This document shows, in pieces, positions 25,670 to 29,732 of a DNA stretch of 29,732 nucleotides (its first letter is position 1; each line of letters begins with the position of its first letter). The stretch spans positions 1-29,732 of the forward strand of contig JAHWIB010000011.1 in NCBI GenBank assembly GCA_019322815.1, given 5' to 3'. The position numbers and the translations under genes are program-made. The DNA is from Candidatus Woesearchaeota archaeon. Lineage in GTDB: Archaea; Nanobdellota; Nanobdellia; Woesearchaeales; WJKL01. The notes beneath the pieces were generated by a model. The model worked only from the letters and a program-made list of their open reading frames with translations. It made no database searches and was not told the origin of the DNA.

Positions 25670-25717
25670 AACGCCCTGCCCTTAAATAAATTATTCTTAA
25701 TTTATTATAAAACAAAT

Positions 25718-25846
25718 CGCCCGAGTAATATTAAATCTAACGATGTTAGATTTCCTTGCGAGGAGTTTTGAACGGCAGCGAACGAAAGTGAGTTGACGAT
25801 CTCAAAACTCACTCCTGCAAGGCAAAATCTTTGATTTTGAGTTGAG
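25718..25846 (+). ncRNA. Structured element A (candidate RNA or repeat)
   Basis: Following the motif CGCCCGAG (25718-25725) are: a perfect 9-bp hairpin AAATCTAAC/GTTAGATTT (25733-25753); a long arm closed by CCTTGC (25754-25759) with GCAAGG (25817-25822) and continued by GAGTTTTGA (25763-25771) with TCAAAACTC (25802-25810); a hairpin CAAAAT/ATTTTG (25823-25839); and AGTTGAG (25840-25846). The same order of closing helix, CAAAA hairpin and AGTTGAG occurs at 29346-29438. A TATA-like TTATTATAA at about 25703-25711 would start RNA near the first hairpin. It may instead be DNA-level repeat structure. Confidence 0.5.
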
Positions 25847-25849
25847 GAT

Positions 25850-26470
25850 TTGTCTTACTATCTAGAACAAAGTGATATATTCTATAAAGAATTAAGGGCG
25901 GGAAGAAAAAAAGTCATAACCTTTTTAAAAAAGGATTGTTCCACATTATTTATGGGAAATTTAGCTGATTTAATGCCTGACCATGGAGTATTGATACGTG
26001 CTGGAGTAAGACCTCATAATATTGAACATATAGCTAAACGAGATTTAGATTTTTCAATTTCTGAAGAGTATATAAAATTGATTGAAAAGGAAGGGTTATG
26101 TGTAAGAATTATGGAACAATTTCCTTTGGAATCTAAACCAACTAGTCAGAATGGATCAACTAAATTCTTGTACAAATTAAATTTTTTCCCTGCTTCTTTA
26201 GACAACCTAAGTGGAAAATTTCTTAATCAATTTTATAGTATAGAACATATTTTAGAATCAGCAAAAGAAGGGGAAGTCATTCCAGGAATGTTTATAGCTT
26301 ATGAAGTAAATCAAACTCGAAATGGTGAAAAAAGAATATTTACTCTTCCTAGATTATACATAATGGCAAACTTGCCATTCGAGTTCGGATATGATTTAGC
26401 TATGGCCCAAATTCCTGACTATTACACAAACTTAAGGGCTGCAAAACAATTATTGGAGTTATTTGGATAA
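25850..26470 (+). CDS. Hypothetical protein between 16-bp inverted repeats
   Basis: I do not recognise this protein of up to 206 residues. The start is uncertain. A TTG at 25850 lies inside the left inverted repeat with GAGG only 2-3 bases before it. The first ATG (25952) gives 172 residues. The upstream 34 codons look protein-like (YLEQSDIFYKELRAGRKK), which favours the TTG or another non-ATG start. The middle contains MEQFPLESKP and a likely beta-rich stretch (FLYKLNFFPASL), and the end has PDYYTNLRAAKQLLELFG. There is no membrane segment. A T-run directly after the stop could end transcription. The gene is isolated on both sides by structured non-coding DNA. Confidence 0.6.
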   Translation: MSYYLEQSDIFYKELRAGRKKVITFLKKDCSTLFMGNLADLMPDHGVLIRAGVRPHNIEHIAKRDLDFSISEEYIKLIEKEGLCVRIMEQFPLESKPTSQNGSTKFLYKLNFFPASLDNLSGKFLNQFYSIEHILESAKEGEVIPGMFIAYEVNQTRNGEKRIFTLPRLYIMANLPFEFGYDLAMAQIPDYYTNLRAAKQLLELFG

Positions 26471-26486
26471 TTTTTTCTTCCCGCAT

Positions 26487-26497
26487 TTTTTATAAGA
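26487..26497 (+). promoter_or_regulatory. TATA box before the hairpin string
   Basis: TTTTTATAAGA lies about 26 bases before 26518, within the second copy of the 19-bp direct repeat. No gene begins downstream on this strand before 27781, so a transcript from here would be the hairpin-rich stretch 26520-26790. Confidence 0.4.
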
Positions 26498-26526
26498 CAA
26501 ATCCTCAATTAAATCTAACGATGTTA

Positions 26527-26797
26527 TACGAATTGGGTTGACAGGTTATAAGCCCTGTACTGCCCGAATCCAGAAAATCACCCGCTCAACCCATTCAACC
26601 CAACCATAGGTTCACTGGGTTGAATGAAAATTGGCTTTAGACAGCCTGTATATTGCTTTTGGCTTCCCAAAAGATGAACTTGGGTTGAATTCCAGTTCAT
26701 ATGCTTCTTCTAATTTAGTTATAAGATGTTGAACTATTTATAACTTTCTAATTTTGCTCGAATGGGATTTCGAGCGATTATTCTAAACCAAAAATTA
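26527..26797 (+). ncRNA. Hairpin-rich gene-free stretch (candidate structured RNA)
   Basis: No gene is seen from 26471 to 26797. In order it holds: a stem TTGGG..ACAGG with CCTGT..CCCGA (about 26532-26567); an 11-bp perfect stem CATTCAACCCA/TGGGTTGAATG (about 26592-26626); GGCT/AGCC (26633-26646); CTTTTGG/CCAAAAG with loop CTTC (26656-26673); GAACT/AGTTC (about 26676-26698); AGTTATA/TATAACT (about 26717-26749); and GCTCGAA/TTCGAGC (about 26755-26775). No RNase P, SRP or tRNA signature was recognised. It may be a novel RNA, or the remains of a mobile element. Strand is chosen from the TATA box. Confidence 0.4.
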
Positions 26798-27469
26798 TTA
26801 ATCCCAACTGAATAGTTTATACCTAATGTTAGCAACTCTTTTGCTGAAATGTCCTGGAATAATAGTTAATGAACCAAAAGGCTCAGGAAGAGGAGAAAAT
26901 ACACCTAAATCTTGAAAATATTTTTTTCCATCTGGAAATTCTCTTTCAAAATCACTTTTATTAGGAAGAATATGCCTGCCAGGATTTTCAACAGGAACAA
27001 ATATCCCATCTGAAGTCAAATCTAATGGATCATTGAAATAAGGAATGCCTGAATCATCAAGCACTTTCTTAAATCCTCTAAAAAATTGATCATTATAAAT
27101 CTCTTGTCCAAAACAACTATTAACAAATTCTCTCTCCAGATAACAAGAGCCATAAAGAGAATAGCCCGCAATCTGAAATATTTTAAATGGTTCTCCTTCT
27201 TCAGGATATGCCCAAATCTCTCAATCTTCTACTTTTGCTTCCATTCTTTTTTCTCTAGCAGATTGTAAAGTATATTCTGTTAAAAGTTCTTCAATCTTAG
27301 CAGAACGATAACCATTTTTTGCAAATAAAGGTCTTTTTAGATCATCAAATCTTTTCTTAAGAGAATCCCATGAAGAATGGTTTCCTTCTATTAAACTTAC
27401 ATCCCTTTCTAATTCAGAATATATATTATCTATCCTCTTTACATTTAGTGGTAATACTCTTAAAACCAT
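26798..27469 (-). pseudogene. Hypothetical gene interrupted by one in-frame TGA
   Basis: From the ATG at 27467-27469 the frame runs 82 codons to a TGA at 27221-27223. It then continues without any stop for another 140 codons to 26798. Both halves look like one protein of about 223 residues: a helical Arg/Lys-rich N-terminal half, and a half containing IWAYPEEGEPFKIFQIAGYSLYGSC and GIPYFNDPLDLTSDG. A single change TGG to TGA (Trp, giving EDWEIW) would explain it. TGA is a normal stop elsewhere in the window, so this is a nonsense mutation, a sequencing error, or readthrough. A TATA box at about 27491-27503 suits a leaderless start. Function is unknown. Confidence 0.65.
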
Positions 27470-27511
27470 AATAAAGATTAAATTTTTAGTTTTTTATAAA
27501 GTTTTTATTTT

Positions 27512-27659
27512 TTATAATACATTTCTCAACCTCTCCTCAACAGCATCCCTGATAAACTTAGAAACACTAATGCAGTCTTTTTGTTGCTAATAAGATATCT
27601 TCCCACATTTCATCTGAACATGAGAATGTTCTTTTTCTATGTCTTTTTGTTGATTCCAT
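27512..27659 (-). pseudogene. Frameshifted ribbon-helix-helix regulator
   Basis: The minus strand encodes MESTKRHRKRTFSCSDEMW then EDILLATK from the ATG at 27657-27659. After a run of five A the frame is lost. One base over, it continues as DCISVSKFIRDAVEERLRNVL and a TAA at 27512-27514. Together they make a ~48-residue CopG/ribbon-helix-helix DNA-binding protein: a strand (RTFSCS) and helices ending in the common FIRDAVEERL. Removing one A restores the frame, so this is a homopolymer error or a dead gene. It is just upstream of the TGA-interrupted gene on the same strand and may have been its regulator or antitoxin partner. Confidence 0.65.
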
Positions 27660-27780
27660 TTTTTACAGACATTGCTCAGAAATAGAAATATTTATAATGT
27701 TAAAAATATCGTTTATTCATATGAATAGTCACTTTACTGAGAATAGGATATCATAGAACATCAATGCTCGAAAAGAGTGA

Positions 27781-28134
27781 TTGTATCAGCTGCCTAGCAA
27801 GTTGCTGACGCAAAGATGTTCGGTGGTATCCGAAGTGAGAAAAAGATGGAAAAGAAAGAGTGGCTATGTTACTCCAAATTTGACTGTTTCTAAGAAAGCA
27901 TTGATTGAAAATGACTTATTTGTTAATCCGCATTATAGTGATTGGGATGATTGGAGAGATGGAATGAGAGATTGGTATAAGGATTTTAAGAAGATCAAAA
28001 AGATCAATTTGGGCGTAACTTGGTTTAAGGAAGATTTATATGAAAAAAGAATTAAGATGAACAGAAAGCAGAAAAAACTTATTAAAAGGAGAAAAGCTAT
28101 GAAAAATACCGAAAGATTTAAATACATAATATGA
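27781..28134 (+). CDS. Small basic hypothetical protein, start uncertain
   Basis: The open frame from a TTG at 27781 gives 117 residues. GTG codons at 27823 or 27835 are other possible starts, and the first ATG comes only after about 60 residues. From about residue 20 the sequence looks protein-like: basic (VRKRWKRKSGYV), then Trp/Asp-rich (HYSDWDDWRDGMRDWYKD), then strongly Lys/Arg-rich to the end. The first 15-20 codons may be non-coding. It lies 7 bases before the MNT-HEPN pair on the same strand. I recognise no family. It may be a real small nucleic-acid-binding protein or a degraded gene. Confidence 0.45.
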   Translation: MYQLPSKLLTQRCSVVSEVRKRWKRKSGYVTPNLTVSKKALIENDLFVNPHYSDWDDWRDGMRDWYKDFKKIKKINLGVTWFKEDLYEKRIKMNRKQKKLIKRRKAMKNTERFKYII

Positions 28135-28149
28135 TGTACTTATGTACAT
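28134..28149. promoter_or_regulatory. Palindrome at the MNT start (possible operator)
   Basis: ATGTAC-TTAT-GTACAT is a perfect 6-bp-arm palindrome ending two bases before the preferred ATG at 28151. A TATA-like ATTTAAATA (28117-28125) lies about 28 bases before that ATG, so the palindrome covers the likely transcription start. The MNT protein has an N-terminal winged helix and could bind here to repress its own operon. Confidence 0.45.
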
Positions 28150-28150
28150 A

Positions 28151-28723
28151 ATGAAAACAGAAAACAAGATAGTCAAACTGTTTATAGAAGAAAAGCAGTC
28201 CAAGACTATCAGAGAGATTGCTAAAAAGATAAAGGCAGATTATAGAATAACTTATATAGCTGTCCAAAGGCTGTTAAATAAGAAAGTCCTTTTATCAAAT
28301 ACTGTAGGAAAGAGTACATTATGTGAATTAAATTCTTTTTATTATGGCATTGATATCTATGAAGCAGAAAATGAAAGAAAATCTAATCTTCTAAAAAATA
28401 AGAATATTAAACAGTTATACAAAGAAATAATGAAAAAACTGAAATCAAGCCAGTTTATCTTTTTGATATTTGGATCTTATACAAAAAAACCATCAAAATC
28501 TTCTGATATTGATATGATGTTTATCTCAAATGAGAAGAATTTAGAAGAAGATATTTCAAATATTCTTTCATTACTGCCTTTAAAAACGCATGCTTTAGTG
28601 TTCACAGAAGAAGAATTTATAAGGATGAAAGATTCTAAAAAATCAAATGTTGTTAAAGAGGCAATAGAAAACAATATAATCTTGTATGGAATAGAAAATT
28701 ATTATAGGTTAAAAAATGCTTGA
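28151..28723 (+). CDS. MNT-type nucleotidyltransferase with winged-helix domain (antitoxin-like)
   Basis: A 190-residue protein. Residues 1-60 form a winged helix-turn-helix (SKTIREIAKKIKADYRITY, then a recognition helix and a wing). Residues 85-190 form a minimal nucleotidyltransferase with the signature FGSYTKKPSKSSDIDMMFI, giving Gly108-Ser109 and the metal-binding Asp119 and Asp121. In HEPN-MNT toxin-antitoxin modules the MNT protein neutralises the HEPN partner, in studied cases by adding AMP to it. Its end overlaps the HEPN gene by 8 bases (ATGCTTGA), the usual arrangement. I chose the ATG at 28151 over the one at 28142 because the TATA box then sits at leaderless distance. Confidence 0.88.
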   Translation: MKTENKIVKLFIEEKQSKTIREIAKKIKADYRITYIAVQRLLNKKVLLSNTVGKSTLCELNSFYYGIDIYEAENERKSNLLKNKNIKQLYKEIMKKLKSSQFIFLIFGSYTKKPSKSSDIDMMFISNEKNLEEDISNILSLLPLKTHALVFTEEEFIRMKDSKKSNVVKEAIENNIILYGIENYYRLKNA

Positions 28724-29255
28724 TGAAAAAAGGATAAAAGAAGCTGAATCCAATATAAAGAATTATTTGGAAGAAAGTTTGCTGAAGAAGCAAAAGAATG
28801 AAACAGCAAAAGAGATGTATATAGAAAACAGCGATTTATCTTTAGAGACTGCTAAAAAGCTTTTGGCTCTTGAAAGTCCAAAATACAAGCCATATCTGTG
28901 GGTTATTGTTGCTTCTTATTATGCCATGTATTATATAGCAAATGCAGTTTTGCTGGATTTGGGTTATAAAGTTGGAGATAAAGTAAGCCATAAGGTTACA
29001 AGCGATGCACTTATTGTTTACGTTAGAAATAAATTAAAAAAGGAATTAATTGAAGAATATGAGGATATAAAAGAAGATGCTCTTGAGCTGATATCTTCAA
29101 GAGCAGATACATTATTACAATCGTTTGATTTTGAAAGAGAAAAAAGATCAAAATTCCAATATCAGATGGATGAACATGTTAAAAAGTCAAAATCATTAAC
29201 TTCTTTGGAAAGGGCAAAACAGTTTGTATTTGAGATGAAAAAATTATTATCTTGA
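28716..29255 (+). CDS. HEPN-domain protein (toxin-like partner of MNT)
   Basis: A 179-residue all-helical HEPN protein. The helix VIVASYYAMYYIANAVLL (64-81), the following SHKVTSDAL (91-99) and ELISSRADTLLQ are typical of the family. Active HEPN RNases carry Arg-x(4-6)-His. Here the matching place reads R144-SKFQ-Y149-Q with no His at that distance; the next His is at 154, nine residues on. It may therefore be inactive as an RNase or use Tyr149. A Tyr in this region is also the type of residue AMPylated by MNT partners. The gene overlaps the MNT gene by 8 bases and ends shortly before a hairpin. Confidence 0.87.
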   Translation: MLDEKRIKEAESNIKNYLEESLLKKQKNETAKEMYIENSDLSLETAKKLLALESPKYKPYLWVIVASYYAMYYIANAVLLDLGYKVGDKVSHKVTSDALIVYVRNKLKKELIEEYEDIKEDALELISSRADTLLQSFDFEREKRSKFQYQMDEHVKKSKSLTSLERAKQFVFEMKKLLS

Positions 29256-29284
29256 TTTCTTGATAAACGACCTTGGGAATTTGG

Positions 29285-29318
29285 CACACACCTGTGTGAC
29301 AAACCATATTTTTTGGTT
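29285..29318 (+). terminator. Hairpin pair after the HEPN gene
   Basis: CACACA-CC-TGTGTG (29285-29298) is followed by AACCA/TGGTT (29302-29318) around a T-rich loop. This could end the MNT-HEPN transcript, though archaea usually rely on T-runs alone; the T-run here is ATTTTTT. Confidence 0.35.
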
Positions 29319-29345
29319 CAACCCATGTAGTTAAGGGGTGTTATA

Positions 29346-29438
29346 CGCCCGAGCCTCGATTGAGCCCTCGAAAAGACGGAAGTCTTTTCAGAGCTGGCGA
29401 AATCAGAGTTGCGAGGCAAAACGAAGTTTTGAGTTGAG
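29346..29438 (+). ncRNA. Structured element C, related to the element at 25718
   Basis: It starts with CGCCCGAG (29346-29353). GCCTCG (29353-29358) pairs with CGAGGC (29412-29417), enclosing a perfect 7-bp hairpin AAAAGAC/GTCTTTT with a GGAA loop (29371-29388). CAAAAC/GTTTTG (29417-29431) follows, then AGTTGAG (29432-29438). Compared with the first copy, one closing-helix pair changes from T-A to C-G and the last pair of the CAAAA hairpin changes from T-A to C-G, so pairing is kept. It lies in the 237-base gap between the HEPN gene and the next promoter. Confidence 0.5.
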
Positions 29439-29462
29439 AAAACCTGCATTTTTTCAAAAAAC

Positions 29463-29470
29463 TTTATAAA
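29463..29470 (+). promoter_or_regulatory. TATA box, leaderless start at 29493
   Basis: TTTATAAA is centred about 26 bases before the ATG at 29493 with no ribosome binding site in between. It marks the promoter of the last, incomplete gene. Confidence 0.65.
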
Positions 29471-29492
29471 TTTCTTTTGATTCATTAATATA

Positions 29493-29732
29493 ATGGAGAA
29501 TCCTCATCAAACAGAAATATGTGTTCAGTGTTGGTTATATGTGGGGGCTGAAGCATATGATAAGATAGAAAAGATGGATTGTCAGAGATATGAAGGTCAA
29601 AATAAGATGCAATGTCCTTATTATATTAAACTTGAGGAAGATGTAAGATTGCTGCAAAATGGAGAACATCCGGTAAATTTTGAATGCCTTGAACAAATAA
29701 TCTTTACTAAAACACATATGCCTACTTTTGGA
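29493..29732 (+). CDS. Cys-rich hypothetical protein, 3' end cut off
   Basis: From the ATG at 29493 the frame is open for exactly 80 codons to the window edge. The sequence begins MENPHQTEICVQCW and has cysteines at 10, 13, 30, 41 and 65, with CxxC first and CQRYEGQNKMQC later, compatible with a small metal-binding or zinc-finger-like fold. The TATA box at 29463-29470 fits a leaderless start well. I recognise no family. The remainder of the gene is outside the window. Confidence 0.65.
   Translation, partial: MENPHQTEICVQCWLYVGAEAYDKIEKMDCQRYEGQNKMQCPYYIKLEEDVRLLQNGEHPVNFECLEQIIFTKTHMPTFG

Larger units (their letters stand above)
24883..25685. repeat. Single-gene cassette bounded by ~19-bp inverted repeats
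   Basis: TTAAGGCGGGGCGTTTTAG (24883-24901) and, at 25666-25685, the reverse complement of TTAAGGGCAGGGCGTTTTAG match at all but one base and one indel, with 11 contiguous identical bases (GGGCGTTTTAG). Between them is one gene with its own promoter; the right repeat begins inside its stop region. The layout resembles a small mobile unit or a cargo-carrying MITE, but no transposase is present and no target duplication was found. Confidence 0.5.
25730..26526. repeat. Unit bracketed by 19-bp direct repeat and containing 16-bp inverted repeats
   Basis: ATTAAATCTAACGATGTTA occurs at 25730-25748 and again at 26508-26526 in the same direction. Within it, TTGAGGATTTGTCTTA (25842-25857) and its exact complement TAAGACAAATCCTCAA (26493-26508) flank one gene. 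Both direct repeats are also preceded by TATAA(A/G)ACAAATC, so a promoter-like stretch is duplicated too. Possible origins are recombination between repeats, integration at an attachment-like site, or an element without its own transposase. Confidence 0.55.

Noticed and set aside
26548..26590. Possible tRNA T-arm (GCCCGAATCC)
   Set aside because: The loop lacks TTC, the stem is only 3 bp and no acceptor or anticodon arm can be drawn at the right distances.
27221..27223. TGA recoded as Trp, Gly or selenocysteine across the genome
   Set aside because: purN, the GEP4-like gene, MNT and HEPN all end at TGA, and no selenocysteine hairpin was recognised near this site; local mutation or error is simpler.
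27760..27840. C/D-box small RNA (GTGATTG ... CTGA)
   Set aside because: The C box deviates from RTGATGA and no second box pair is present; part of the stretch may also be coding.
1..29732. CRISPR arrays and cas genes
   Set aside because: No regularly spaced repeats of 24-40 bases and no Cas-like protein were seen on either strand.

Overview
The window is AT-rich and tightly packed, and it looks archaeal, most likely from a DPANN-type genome. Three things support this. Many genes have a TATA box about 26 bases before the start codon and are leaderless. Others carry GGTG or GGGGG Shine-Dalgarno sequences. A RuBisCO gene closely resembles the form II/III enzyme of Methanococcoides burtonii as I remember it. 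TGA is an ordinary stop here (purN, the GEP4-like phosphatase, the MNT and HEPN genes). The lineage is an inference; no rRNA or tRNA was found.

Layout. 1-685: 5' part of a Fic-domain gene (minus), cut by the window edge, with an 11-bp inverted repeat around its promoter. 866-2836: two coiled-coil genes of unknown function behind a hairpin-containing leader. 2833-4598: a HAD phosphatase gene overlapping purM (minus). 5035-14941: one long minus-strand operon, purL > purQ > purF-purD fusion > 5-formyl-THF cyclo-ligase > folD > purN > purC-purE fusion, nearly every junction overlapping. 15074-20354: a PurF paralogue without glutaminase residues, a GEP4/YqeG-like phosphatase, purB and two unknown genes. 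20423-21721: a slipin, a zinc-ribbon protein and a Cys-rich ferredoxin. 21718-24792 (minus): a membrane-anchored helical protein, form II/III RuBisCO and a lipoprotein. 24880-29732: an accessory region with unknown single genes bounded by inverted repeats, strings of hairpins, two broken genes, an MNT-HEPN pair and the start of a further gene.

How the genes fit together. The window covers de novo purine synthesis steps 1-8 (PurF, PurD, PurN, PurLQ, PurM, PurE, PurC, PurB). FolD and the cyclo-ligase supply the formyl-folate needed by PurN. PurE is of the class II type, which acts on AIR directly, and no purK is seen. PurH (or PurP/PurO) and PurA are not in the window. PurB also makes AMP, and AMP is the entry compound of the archaeal AMP-ribulose bisphosphate pathway that ends at RuBisCO. 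The other two enzymes of that pathway are not present here.

The best candidates for something undescribed lie in 24880-29440. Two short elements (25718-25846 and 29346-29438) share a conserved core with two compensatory base-pair changes, which suggests a structured RNA or repeat family. Two neighbouring cassettes each hold one orphan gene and are bounded by 16-20 bp inverted repeats; the second is also bracketed by a 19-bp direct repeat next to duplicated TATA-like sequence. A 250-base stretch (26532-26775) is almost entirely hairpins behind a TATA box.
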